The translations under genes were made by a program, and so were the position numbers. A stretch of 64,000 nt of DNA from CAZEER01 sp964586315 (GTDB lineage: Bacteria > Fidelibacterota > Marinisomatia > Marinisomatales > UBA1611), in the NCBI GenBank assembly GCA_964586315.1, contig CAZPHE010000001.1, positions 81,404 to 145,403 of the forward strand, written 5' to 3'. The first letter of the stretch is position 1, and each line of letters opens with the position of its first letter. Under the pieces are notes generated by a model. It had not been told where the DNA came from, made no database searches, and saw only the letters and a program-made list of their open reading frames with translations. Shown here piece after piece: positions 16,511 to 25,032 of the stretch.

Positions 16511-17914
16511 ATGGATAATAAAAAACTAAAAGTAAATATAAATAATTTTTGGGAAAAAGAAATTATTCCTGCTCTTTTTGATTATATAAAAATACCAAAC
16601 AAATCCCCCTCCTTTGATCCGAATTGGAAAAAAAACGGATATATGGATAAAGTATTAACTCTAGCAACTAACTGGATAAATAAACACCTGCCAAAGGGTG
16701 CTACATTAATTGTAAAAGAAACGCCGGGAAAAACACCTTTAATAATGGTTGATCTTGCAGGCCAAAAAAAGGGGAATGTCTTGATGTATGGCCATCTAGA
16801 TAAACAACCAGAAATGAAAGGTTGGGATAGTGATAAAGGACCGTGGAAACCTGTTTTAATAAATGAACAGCTGTATGGGAGAGGGGGGGCCGATGACGGA
16901 TATGCTCTTTTTTGTTCATTGGGTGCAATAAAAGCACTTCAAGAACAAGGAGTTGCTTTACCTAGAATATTAACCCTTATAGAATTTAGTGAAGAAAGCG
17001 GCTCTCCAGATCTTCCGCATTATATGGATCTGTGTTCAGATACGATTGGATCCCCAGATCTTGTTGTTTGCTTAGACTCTGGAGCAGGTGATTATAAGAG
17101 GTTTTGGACAACTACATCTTTGCGTGGCTTAATTGGTATGTCTTTGCGTGTCGATGTATTAAGGGAAGGGGTTCACTCTGGCAGCGCAAGTGGCTATGTC
17201 CCTTCATCTTTTAGGGTGGCCCGGAAAATTTTATCTCGTATAGAAAATGAAAACACCGGTGAAATTCTTTTGGAAGAACTAAAAACAAAGATTCCAAAAA
17301 CAAGAATTAAAGAAGCAGAAAAGTTGGTAGGTATAATTGGAAATGACCTGATGGTAGAATTTCCTTGGAAAGAAAAAATGAAACCATCAACAGATAGCCT
17401 CGTAGATGGTATCTTAAGAAGGACTTGGAAACCCGCACTTTCAGTTGTTGGTGCAAGCGGTCTACCGCACCCAGAAAATGCAGGAAACGTATTGCGTCCT
17501 TTTACAGAGTTACAACTATCAATTAGAATTCCTCCAGGAATTAATCATATAAAAGCAAAAAATGCGCTTAAAAAAACTATTTTAGACAACCCTCCATATA
17601 ATGCAAGTGTTTCTCTTTCCTTTGATGAGCCCGCAGCCGGGTGGAGCGCTCCAAAAACAAAACCCTGGCTATTAAATTCAATAGAAACTGCATCAGAAAA
17701 TTTTTTTAAAAAATCACCTGGGTCTTTGGGGGAAGGAGGAACAATTCCTTTTATGGCAATGTTAGGCAACCAGTTTCCAAAAGCCCAGTTTGTAATTACT
17801 GGAGTACTGGGACCAAATTCAAACGCTCATGGACCAAATGAATTTTTACAAATACCTTACGCTAAAAACCTAACAGCTTGCATAGCTTCAATTATAAATG
17901 ATTTTCCTGGTTAA
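16511..17914 (+). CDS. M20 family metallodipeptidase
   Basis: 467 residues of the M20 (CNDP/PepV-like) family without a signal peptide, so cytoplasmic. Dinuclear zinc site: MYGHLDKQP (H95, D97), GRGGADDGYA (bridging D128), EFSEESGSPD (general base E161 and ligand E162), VCLDSGAG (D189) and NAHGPNE (H440). The HSGSASGYVPSSFR stretch belongs to the dimerisation lid that supplies substrate-binding residues. It should cleave dipeptides or acylated amino acids, possibly those produced or imported with help from the preceding amidohydrolase. The start follows 3 bases after the upstream stop. Confidence 0.9.
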   Translation: MDNKKLKVNINNFWEKEIIPALFDYIKIPNKSPSFDPNWKKNGYMDKVLTLATNWINKHLPKGATLIVKETPGKTPLIMVDLAGQKKGNVLMYGHLDKQPEMKGWDSDKGPWKPVLINEQLYGRGGADDGYALFCSLGAIKALQEQGVALPRILTLIEFSEESGSPDLPHYMDLCSDTIGSPDLVVCLDSGAGDYKRFWTTTSLRGLIGMSLRVDVLREGVHSGSASGYVPSSFRVARKILSRIENENTGEILLEELKTKIPKTRIKEAEKLVGIIGNDLMVEFPWKEKMKPSTDSLVDGILRRTWKPALSVVGASGLPHPENAGNVLRPFTELQLSIRIPPGINHIKAKNALKKTILDNPPYNASVSLSFDEPAAGWSAPKTKPWLLNSIETASENFFKKSPGSLGEGGTIPFMAMLGNQFPKAQFVITGVLGPNSNAHGPNEFLQIPYAKNLTACIASIINDFPG

Positions 17915-17918
17915 ATAA

Positions 17919-18776
17919 TTGTCCTTTCGGCTATACATTATTTTAGGAGTAGCCTTATTTGCAGTAAGTTCAACATCTTTAGTTATAAGAGAGGTGTCCT
18001 CTTCTCCCCCATTAACATTGGCGTTTTGGAGAATGCTTACAGCGAGCGGTTTACTATGGTTTTACAGCGCACTTGGTAAAAACACAGCTCTATCGAAAAA
18101 GAATTTAAAACGAATCGTAGTTGCCGGAGTTTTTTTGGGTCTACATTTTACTTGTTTTTTTTGGGGGGTTCGTCACACGTCTATCGCAAATGCTACAATA
18201 TTAGCAAACACCGGTCCTTTTTTTACGGCACTTATATCCGCTTTCAATGGGAAAAGTCATTTAAAACCATCAGGATATGTTGGGCTTTTTCTGGCCTTAA
18301 TTGGTGTTTGTATTGTTCAGAGTACCGGGCTTGATGTAAACAAAGATAGCTTAATAGGAAATTTGGTGTCGTTGTTGGGAGGTTTTTTTATATCCCTTAC
18401 ATATTTATTTGCAGAAAAAATAAGAATCACAACAAAAAATGTCGTTTATGGAAGAACTTTGTTTTTTGTAGCTGCTTTAACTATTCTCGCCATCTCAATC
18501 TTTTTAGGAGAAAACCCAATGGTTTTTGAAAAAAAGCACTTACCTTGGTTTTTATTTTTAGGTCTGGTTCCATCTATATTTGGACATAATTTTTTAAACT
18601 ATGCTATTAAATATTTATCTCCGACTGCTATTGCATCGATTCCTTTAGGTGAGCCTATAATTGCTTCATTTTTAGGTTATATTTTATTCTATGAAAAAAT
18701 CTCAAATGAAGCTTTTTTAGGTAGTCCTTTTGTTTTTATTGGTATTTATTTAATTTTAAAAAACTCCAACAAATAA
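17919..18776 (+). CDS. EamA/DMT superfamily transporter
   Basis: A 285-residue polytopic membrane protein with ten predicted helices arranged as two EamA repeats (about 3-130 and 145-280). Typical landmarks are FWRMLTASGLL in helix 2, ALIGVCIVQ at the end of the first repeat and the SLGEPIIASFLGY-like stretch (PLGEPIIASFLGYIL) in the second. Drug/metabolite transporters of this group export or import amino acids and small metabolites. It starts with TTG 4 bases after the M20 stop and closes the eight-gene operon; an amino acid or dipeptide exporter would suit the context. Substrate unknown. Confidence 0.88.
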   Translation: MSFRLYIILGVALFAVSSTSLVIREVSSSPPLTLAFWRMLTASGLLWFYSALGKNTALSKKNLKRIVVAGVFLGLHFTCFFWGVRHTSIANATILANTGPFFTALISAFNGKSHLKPSGYVGLFLALIGVCIVQSTGLDVNKDSLIGNLVSLLGGFFISLTYLFAEKIRITTKNVVYGRTLFFVAALTILAISIFLGENPMVFEKKHLPWFLFLGLVPSIFGHNFLNYAIKYLSPTAIASIPLGEPIIASFLGYILFYEKISNEAFLGSPFVFIGIYLILKNSNK

Positions 18777-18809
18777 TAAAATTATTAATTTATATGACCA
18801 TTATTAATA

Positions 18810-19547
18810 TTAATTATTTTTAGGATAAAAATTGTTTTCTTTTTGATATTTTTTTACTAGTGCGTTTTTTTTATACGTGTTTTGACGATTCTCTGGAAGA
18901 AGCGCAGCGATGCGACACATCATGTCCTTTCCTATCTCTTTCAGCGCTTTGTTTTTTTCATTTTTGTTTCCACTTAAAATATGTGGACCAAATGGTTTTC
19001 CTATGTTAACCTGTATTCTAGACCTCACCCCTTTGAAAAGATCTTCCCATGCCGTTTCTGCTCCATATATTGCCATAGGCACAATTGGGGCTTTTCCTAA
19101 GGTGGATAAATAAACTGTTCCATTTTTCGCATCTCCTAAAAAAACATTTTCTATTCCACCATCAGGAAAAATTCCCAAAATTTCTTTTTTTTTCAACACC
19201 TGAATTGCCTTTTTTATGGTTGATGGAGCAAGCTTTTCTCTGTCAACAGGTATCCAACCATAAATAAATGGTGCCCATATAAACCACCATTCTACTTCCT
19301 GATCGCTAGCTGCAATAAAATTTATAGGTTTTTGAATTCCATAAGAAAAAAACAGCGGATCATAATAGCTGAAATGATTGCTTGCAATCACATAGGGACC
19401 ATTTTTGGGAAGGTTCCACTTCCCCCAAACCTTTGTTTTTGCAAGCGACGAGCCTAAAAACATCGCAACATATGTAAGGCAATAACGCCACCATTTGGGT
19501 TTTGGCGAAAGAGTTGATAGAATTTCTGGTCCAAACTTTTTTTTCAT
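18810..19547 (-). CDS. PlsC-family acyltransferase with FPDGG variant motif
   Basis: 245 residues. SNHFSYYDPLFF carries the catalytic H58-x4-D63, and the substrate-binding motif III reads FPDGG (127-131) instead of the usual FPEGT. WIPVDRE and APIVPMAIYG complete the family pattern. It is convergent with the EamA gene (33-base gap) and lies upstream of nothing on its strand; ssb is 35 bases behind it on the same strand, so it may be transcribed from the ssb or dnaA side. It could provide the sn-2 acylation for either diacyl or alkyl-acyl lipids. Specificity is unknown and the motif III change may affect acceptor choice. Confidence 0.82.
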   Translation of the reverse strand: MKKKFGPEILSTLSPKPKWWRYCLTYVAMFLGSSLAKTKVWGKWNLPKNGPYVIASNHFSYYDPLFFSYGIQKPINFIAASDQEVEWWFIWAPFIYGWIPVDREKLAPSTIKKAIQVLKKKEILGIFPDGGIENVFLGDAKNGTVYLSTLGKAPIVPMAIYGAETAWEDLFKGVRSRIQVNIGKPFGPHILSGNKNEKNKALKEIGKDMMCRIAALLPENRQNTYKKNALVKKYQKENNFYPKNN

Positions 19548-19582
19548 TTAATTAAAACAAATAATATTAAAATTTTAATTGT

Positions 19583-19999
19583 TTAAAATGGCAAATCATC
19601 TTCTTGGTTATGGTTTGTTTGAACGTCACTGGATTCATTTGTTCTTTTTTTATCTGAGTCGGGTTTTTTTCCAAGCATAGTAAAATTATCACATCTAATT
19701 TCTGTCGTTTTCCTTTTAATTTGATTTTGATCTTCCCACTCATTGGTTTGTAATCGACCTTCTACGTACACCATCATCCCCTTATACATATACTCACTAG
19801 CAGTTTCGGCCATTTTTCCATACATAACGACCCGATGCCATTCTGTTTTATCTTGATATTCACCATTTTGATTTTTCCATGATTCATTTGTTGCAATACT
19901 AAGGTTTGTAACGGCAGTACCCTGTGGGGTAAATCGACTTTCAGGGTCTTGACCAAGGTTTCCAACAAGAATTACTTTATTTACGCTGTTCTTTTGCAT
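19583..19999 (-). CDS. ssb: Single-stranded DNA-binding protein
   Basis: 138 residues. The OB fold spans about residues 5-108, with NKVILVGNLGQDPESRFTPQG, TEWHRVVMYGKMAE and VYVEGRLQTNEWEDQ as in bacterial SSB. A short flexible linker ends in the acidic tip EDDLPF, which recruits replication and repair partners. SSB coats single-stranded DNA during replication, repair and recombination. The ATG at 19999 follows a good ribosome-binding site (GGAGAG, about 6 bases upstream). It sits downstream of dnaA on the same strand, 126 bases away, an unusual but sensible pairing. Confidence 0.96.
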   Translation of the reverse strand: MQKNSVNKVILVGNLGQDPESRFTPQGTAVTNLSIATNESWKNQNGEYQDKTEWHRVVMYGKMAETASEYMYKGMMVYVEGRLQTNEWEDQNQIKRKTTEIRCDNFTMLGKKPDSDKKRTNESSDVQTNHNQEDDLPF

Positions 20000-20125
20000 G
20001 CGTGCTCTCCATATCTAAAATTATTATAGGTTAAAACAACTTTTTTAAATCGTTTTAATTTACATCTTACATTCAAATTAAAATCTGTAATGTTATTTTA
20101 AAAAACAATTTTTACTTTAAAAAAA

Positions 20126-21496
20126 TCAAAAAAAAGATGAAGATATAGAGAGTTCTTGTTTGATAGAATTGATAATGTTTTTTATCCTTTTATCTTTTGT
20201 TGTTTTTTTATTAATTGTTTTCAATGCGTGCATAACTGTTGTGTGGTCTCTACCTCCAAAATAAACACCTATATTATTCAAAGACGTCCCAATAATTTCT
20301 CGACACAAAAACATTGATAAATGGCGCGCTTCGGCTATTTCCATTTTTCTACTTTTTCCAACGATCTCTTTTTCAGAAATTTTTGAAGAAGCTGAAACCC
20401 TTTTAACTATGTTTTCTATTGAAATGTCTTTAAAGCTTCCAACCCCTACTCTTTCTTTGACAACATCAAACACTAAATTTTTATCGATCTCTTTGTTTAA
20501 TAAAGACGATTTAGCTAAAATTCTAATGATTGCACCCTCTAAATCTCTAATATTGTTTTTAATATGCCTTGCTATAAATTCAACAATTTCATATTCAAGG
20601 CTTAGGCCATTCTGCTCAGCTTTATCTAAAAGAATAGCAACCCTCATTTCAAAATCTGGAGGCTGAACATCAACAGAAAGACCAGATTGAAATCTTGACA
20701 ACAGTCTTAACTGAAGTCCCTTCATTTCTCCTGGAAATTTATCTGCTGTTAAAACTATTTGTTTTCGACTTTGATATAAAACATTAAAGGTATGAAAAAA
20801 TTGTTCCTGTGTTTGTTCCTTGCCTCTAAAAAACTGAATGTCATCAATGAGTAAAATGTCCGCAGACCTATAATTTTGAGCAAATTCGATGGTTTTGTTT
20901 TTTCTTAAACTATTAACAAAATCTAACGTGAATTGTTCGCTTGTAATGTTTACAATTTTAAAATTATTATGTTTTTCGATTGCTTTATTGCCTATCGCAT
21001 GAATAAGGTGTGTTTTTCCTAGACCCACGCCTCCATAAATAATTAAAGGGTTAAAATTATGTTCACCGGGATTATTGGCAACAGACTCACTTGCTGCTTT
21101 TGCAAATTCGTTATTATTTCCAACAATAAAATTTTCGAATGTATATTGTTTGTTTAGATTGTTAAACTTTCCGGGCAATGTTTTTTTATTAGTATAAACT
21201 ATGTCTTTTCTGTCATCGCTATCTTTTAAATTTTTATTTTTATTTATTTCAATATTATATTTAATTACCCTACCATTTGTTTCACCAAGCGCAGATTGAA
21301 GGTCAGTTTTGTAGTGTGATTCAATCCATTCATGAAAAAACTGATTTGGCACCTCTAAAAAAAGAATATTATTTTTTAATCTTTTAGGCTTAATAGGATC
21401 AAACCAAGCGTTAATTGCGTGAGAAGGTAGAGAATTTTTTAATCTGCTGTAGATAGTCTCCCAGACCAGTTTATGGTTTTCTATGTTTTTATCCAC
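20126..21496 (-). CDS. dnaA: Chromosomal replication initiator DnaA
   Basis: About 456 residues with the full DnaA layout: domain I (VWETIYSRLKNSLP onward), a short linker, an AAA+ domain with Walker A GGVGLGKTHL and Walker B ILLIDDIQFF, and a domain IV helix-turn-helix ending in the DnaA signature GGRDHTTVMHALKTI. It binds DnaA boxes and melts oriC. I place the start at GTG 21496-21494 (MDKNIENHKLVW), because the 16 codons upstream from ATG 21544 are hydrophobic and not DnaA-like; the longer form cannot be excluded. A perfect and a near-perfect DnaA box cover this start, suggesting autorepression. The gene is divergent from rpmH, the classical gene order at bacterial origins. Confidence 0.95.
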   Translation of the reverse strand: MDKNIENHKLVWETIYSRLKNSLPSHAINAWFDPIKPKRLKNNILFLEVPNQFFHEWIESHYKTDLQSALGETNGRVIKYNIEINKNKNLKDSDDRKDIVYTNKKTLPGKFNNLNKQYTFENFIVGNNNEFAKAASESVANNPGEHNFNPLIIYGGVGLGKTHLIHAIGNKAIEKHNNFKIVNITSEQFTLDFVNSLRKNKTIEFAQNYRSADILLIDDIQFFRGKEQTQEQFFHTFNVLYQSRKQIVLTADKFPGEMKGLQLRLLSRFQSGLSVDVQPPDFEMRVAILLDKAEQNGLSLEYEIVEFIARHIKNNIRDLEGAIIRILAKSSLLNKEIDKNLVFDVVKERVGVGSFKDISIENIVKRVSASSKISEKEIVGKSRKMEIAEARHLSMFLCREIIGTSLNNIGVYFGGRDHTTVMHALKTINKKTTKDKRIKNIINSIKQELSISSSFF

Positions 21497-21508
21497 AAGT
21501 TTTCCACA
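21489..21508. promoter_or_regulatory. Two tandem DnaA boxes at the dnaA start
   Basis: The plus strand reads TTATCCACA at 21489-21497 (perfect consensus) and TTTTCCACA at 21500-21508 (one mismatch), in the same orientation, 2 bases apart. They overlap the proposed GTG start of dnaA. DnaA bound here would block transcription or translation start, the usual autoregulation. The short dnaA-rpmH gap (21545-21652) is AT-rich but I see no further good boxes in it. Confidence 0.7.
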
Positions 21509-21652
21509 TGTCTTTTTCTGTTCTATAAAAATTAACAAATACACTTGAGTTTTTTTACGGTTTTTTTTGTTTTTATGTGTCTATATGAACTAATAATATT
21601 TTTGTGATGTTGGTTTGTCTTTTGTAATTTTCGGGCTAAACTACTTTAAGTT

Positions 21653-21787
21653 ATGAAAAGAACATTTCAACCAAGCAATAGAAAAAAACGAAACAAGCAT
21701 GGTTTTCGATCAAGAATGTCTTCCGTTGGTGGCCGCAATGTACTTCGCAGGCGACGTAAAAAAGGTCGACGTCGTTTAGCAGTATAA
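21653..21787 (+). CDS. rpmH: 50S ribosomal protein L34
   Basis: A 44-residue, very basic protein: MKRTFQPSNRKKRNKHGF, then RMSSVGGRNVLRRRRKKGRR, ending RLAV. This is the invariant L34 pattern (KRT-QPS-RKR-HGFR-RM-T-GR-VL-RRR-KGR-L). It is divergent from dnaA and opens the rpmH-yidD-yidC-mnmE-mnmG cluster that marks the origin region in most bacteria. rnpA, normally directly downstream, is absent here. Confidence 0.97.
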   Translation: MKRTFQPSNRKKRNKHGFRSRMSSVGGRNVLRRRRKKGRRRLAV

Positions 21788-21796
21788 AAGCTTAGT

Positions 21797-22036
21797 TTGT
21801 TTTTTCTCCGATCATTTGATCGCCTTTTAGTTCGTTTTCTTTATTGCTTAATTAGGGGTTATCAAATTTTTATCTCTCCTATAATTGGGTCACATTGTCG
21901 ATTTCAACCAACCTGTTCTAACTATGCTCTTTTAGCCCTAAAAAACAAGGGTTTTATAGTTGGCTTATTCCTGGCTAGTCAAAGAATTTTAAAGTGTAAT
22001 CCCTTCCACCCGGGCGGTCATGACGCGATCAAATAA
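21797..22036 (+). CDS. yidD: Membrane protein insertion efficiency factor YidD
   Basis: 79 residues with the complete YidD signature: GYQIFISPIIGSHCRFQPTC, then SNYALLALKNKGFIVG and RILKCNPFHPGGHD. The conserved cysteines C-x5-C (HCRFQPTC) and the later KC are present. YidD is a small amphipathic protein at the inner membrane that assists YidC-dependent insertion. The start is TTG at 21797, 9 bases after rpmH; no ATG is available upstream of the conserved region. It ends 2 bases before yidC, so the two are co-expressed. Confidence 0.95.
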   Translation: MFFLRSFDRLLVRFLYCLIRGYQIFISPIIGSHCRFQPTCSNYALLALKNKGFIVGLFLASQRILKCNPFHPGGHDAIK

Positions 22037-22038
22037 AA

Positions 22039-23706
22039 ATGGATAGAAACACTCTTCTGGCATTCTTTTTAATTGCCCTTGTTTTACTGCTCACCCCTAA
22101 ATACATGGAACTTTTTTCCCCAACGGTTTCTCCAAAAAAGGTTTTTGTCGACAAAAACGTTCAAAAAGAAAGTGAGGCAAATAAAAAAACCCAGGTTGTT
22201 TCACAAAGTCCAGCCATTCAAAAACAAAAGTTTTTAAACAAAAATTTAAAAAACAAGACTGGCAAAGAAAAAACTGCGGTTGTTGAAACCCCTCTTTACA
22301 GGGCTGTTATATCTTCATATGCTGGCGGCACAATAAAAGAATTCTATATTAAAAATCACTTTACCCCAGACAGCCAAACCGTTAGCTTAATTAACCAAGG
22401 CGCTGAAGAAAAGAACCTTGAGCTTTATTTAAGAGACTTAGATGGACAAAAGATAAACCTCAGCACATACTGGGAAACAAAATCAAAATCACCAGAAGTT
22501 AATATTTCAGATATTCTTTCATTAGAGTATCGGGTCGAGCTGTTCTCAGGAGACACCATCATAAAAACTTTGATTTTTGATCCAACCTCCTATTCTATAA
22601 AAATTAATTTAAACCTTAAAAATGTTAGACAGGGTGTTTATAGAGACGCAACCTTTTCGTGGGAAGGTGGGCTGTCTACAACAGAAAAAGACACCAAGGA
22701 TGATAAAACATATTTTAAATCCTATATATATCAAGGCGGTGAGATTGAAGAGCTCAAAACAAAGCCCGGAAAAATCGAAGAAAAAACATATAATGGGGCA
22801 ACTGAATGGTCGGCTATAAGAACAAAATACTTTGTTTCTGCCTTAATACCCAACGACCCATTAAATATTAGATCTAGTGTTCTTTCCGGCAGAAATGACT
22901 CACTAGAATTATATAATAGTTATTTTATATTTGACGCTTATAAAGATATATCATTTACTTTGTTCTTGGGCCCTTTAGAATATGAAAGAGTACGCGCCCT
23001 TGGCGTAAACCTAGATGAAATAATGGACTTTGGATGGGCTTTTATTAGACCTATTTCAAAAGGTGTTTTATACACCCTAAAAAGAATGCATGACTATATT
23101 CCCAACTATGGTTATGTGCTAATCTTATTCTCTTTTATTGTGAAGATTTTAGTTTTTCCACTAACCAGAAAAAGCTACCAATCTACTGCTGCATTGCAGG
23201 TGGTTCAGCCGCAGGTTAACGCATTAAAAGAAAAATACAAAAACAACCCACAAAAACTTAATCAAGCAACAATGAAACTTTATAAAGAAAAAGGAGTAAA
23301 TCCCTTGGGTGGGTGTCTGCCGATGCTTTTGCAAATGCCTTTATTATTTGCCCTTTTTATTGTTTTTCGAACAACTATTGAGCTGAGAAACGAACCGTTT
23401 TTGTTTTGGATAAAAGACCTGTCTTCGCCAGACATTATTTTTAATCTTCCATTTACTATACCGTTATATGGGGCCCACGTTGCCTTTTTGCCAATTTTGA
23501 TGGCTATTTCTACATTTATACAGCAAAAAATGATGACGGGTGGAGCGGTTCAACCCCAACAAAAAATGATGCAATATTTTATGATGATTTTCTTTTTTTT
23601 AATATTTAATAATTTTCCATCAGGGTTAAATCTTTACTATACGCTTTTTAATGTTCTTACTATTGCACAACAAAAATTATTACCAAGTACAAAACAAAAA
23701 ACCTAG
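22039..23706 (+). CDS. yidC: Membrane protein insertase YidC
   Basis: 555 residues of the Gram-negative YidC type: an N-terminal membrane anchor (about 6-25), a periplasmic P1 beta-sandwich domain (about 75-320, with YRAVISSYAGGTIKEF at its start), and the conserved 60 kDa inner-membrane insertase domain (about 330-550). The latter includes ILFSFIVKILVFPLTRKSY with the hydrophilic-groove arginine, the cytoplasmic hairpin rich in K/Q, and the five-helix core. It inserts and folds inner-membrane proteins alone or with Sec. Part of the rpmH-yidD-yidC-mnmE-mnmG cluster, with 2-3 base spacing to both neighbours. Confidence 0.97.
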   Translation: MDRNTLLAFFLIALVLLLTPKYMELFSPTVSPKKVFVDKNVQKESEANKKTQVVSQSPAIQKQKFLNKNLKNKTGKEKTAVVETPLYRAVISSYAGGTIKEFYIKNHFTPDSQTVSLINQGAEEKNLELYLRDLDGQKINLSTYWETKSKSPEVNISDILSLEYRVELFSGDTIIKTLIFDPTSYSIKINLNLKNVRQGVYRDATFSWEGGLSTTEKDTKDDKTYFKSYIYQGGEIEELKTKPGKIEEKTYNGATEWSAIRTKYFVSALIPNDPLNIRSSVLSGRNDSLELYNSYFIFDAYKDISFTLFLGPLEYERVRALGVNLDEIMDFGWAFIRPISKGVLYTLKRMHDYIPNYGYVLILFSFIVKILVFPLTRKSYQSTAALQVVQPQVNALKEKYKNNPQKLNQATMKLYKEKGVNPLGGCLPMLLQMPLLFALFIVFRTTIELRNEPFLFWIKDLSSPDIIFNLPFTIPLYGAHVAFLPILMAISTFIQQKMMTGGAVQPQQKMMQYFMMIFFFLIFNNFPSGLNLYYTLFNVLTIAQQKLLPSTKQKT

Positions 23707-23709
23707 GCA

Positions 23710-25032
23710 ATGTTTGAAGATACGATAGTTTCGCAGGCTACACCAGTTGGGCATTCAGCGATTGCAATTATTAGGATAAGTGGAAAAATGGCTTTTGAAT
23801 ATGCCAAGCGCATAACCCGTACGAAAAAAAATTTTAAACACTTAAGACCTAAACATTTACCAATCTATATAAACAGAAAAAGAAAAATTGATTCGGGTAT
23901 TTTTATTCCCTTTTTTTCTCCAAGGTCATACGATGGTGAAAACATCATAGAAATTTCATGTCATGGAAATCCATTTATAATTGGAGCAATAATTGATGAA
24001 TTTTTAAAATATGGTGCTAGAATAGCCAAGCCTGGAGAATACACAAAACGAGCATTTCTAAATAATAAATTAGACTTAAATCAAGCAGAGTCTGTGGGCT
24101 TGTTAATCCAATCTAAGTCTTTAGAGGCAGCTGAAAAGCAAACACAGAACTTAGACGGAAACCTTTCTTTAGGTTTAAACACCATAAGAAATGAAGTAGT
24201 TTCAGCTTTAGCCTTATTAGAATATGAGTTTGATGTTTCAGAAATTAAATTTTTAAAAAAAAAGGATTTGTTTAAAATTAAAAATAATATTAAAAACTGT
24301 GAAAAACGCCTATCTAAAATCATTGGTTCATTTAATTTTGGATCTGCCTATTCTAAAGGGCTTAGGTTTGTTTTTGTAGGAAAAGCCAATGTGGGAAAAT
24401 CAACCCTAATAAACACATTGTTAAACTACGACAGGATTATTACAAACAACAAACCTGGAACAACTAGAGACGTTATTACTGTAGAAACAATTTTTAAAGG
24501 AGTCCCCGTTACGTTAATTGACACAGCAGGCATTAACAGAACAAATGACCCCGTCGAACTCCAAGGAATTGAAAAAACAAAAGAAGAAATAAGCAGATCA
24601 GATGTAATTTTTTCGCTGTTTACCTTTGATGCCCAACCTGTTGATTTTATTGTAGATAAGCACACTATTAACATATATAATAAAAACGATTTAGCGCCCT
24701 ATCGCGGTAATAAAAAAGACGTGATTTCCATTTCCGCATTAAGCGGAGATGGTATCGATACTCTTAAACAAAAAATAAACAAATCTATAAAAACAGTAAC
24801 AAAGTCAAGCGAACCCCGCATTATAACAACCATAAGACAAAAGGACTCATTAACCCGCGCATTAAAAGCAATTAAGTCCGCATCAACACATTTTAAGCAA
24901 AATCCAGCACAGCTTGAATTAATCGCTAGCGACCTTAGAAGCTCCTTGTATCAATTCGACATAACATCAGGAAAAACAATAACTAACGAGGTTTTAGAAA
25001 GTGTTTTTTCTTCATTTTGCGTTGGAAAATGA
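23710..25032 (+). CDS. mnmE: tRNA modification GTPase MnmE
   Basis: 440 residues (usual about 455). The N-terminal formyl-THF-binding domain (1-115) opens with DTIVSQATPVGHSAIAIIR. A helical domain is interrupted by the G domain, which has VGKANVGKSTLIN (P-loop), GTTRDVI, DTAG and NKND. The C-terminal FCVGK keeps the catalytic cysteine of the C-[ILV]-G-K motif. With MnmG it builds the 5-carboxymethylaminomethyl group on U34 of certain tRNAs. Its stop overlaps the mnmG ATG by 4 bases (ATGA), matching the heterotetramer the two proteins form. Confidence 0.97.
   Translation: MFEDTIVSQATPVGHSAIAIIRISGKMAFEYAKRITRTKKNFKHLRPKHLPIYINRKRKIDSGIFIPFFSPRSYDGENIIEISCHGNPFIIGAIIDEFLKYGARIAKPGEYTKRAFLNNKLDLNQAESVGLLIQSKSLEAAEKQTQNLDGNLSLGLNTIRNEVVSALALLEYEFDVSEIKFLKKKDLFKIKNNIKNCEKRLSKIIGSFNFGSAYSKGLRFVFVGKANVGKSTLINTLLNYDRIITNNKPGTTRDVITVETIFKGVPVTLIDTAGINRTNDPVELQGIEKTKEEISRSDVIFSLFTFDAQPVDFIVDKHTINIYNKNDLAPYRGNKKDVISISALSGDGIDTLKQKINKSIKTVTKSSEPRIITTIRQKDSLTRALKAIKSASTHFKQNPAQLELIASDLRSSLYQFDITSGKTITNEVLESVFSSFCVGK

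Noticed and set aside
21545..21652. dnaA-rpmH gap as the main origin
   Set aside because: Only about 108 bases and no good DnaA box inside it; the two boxes lie within the 5' end of dnaA. Kept only as a secondary possibility.
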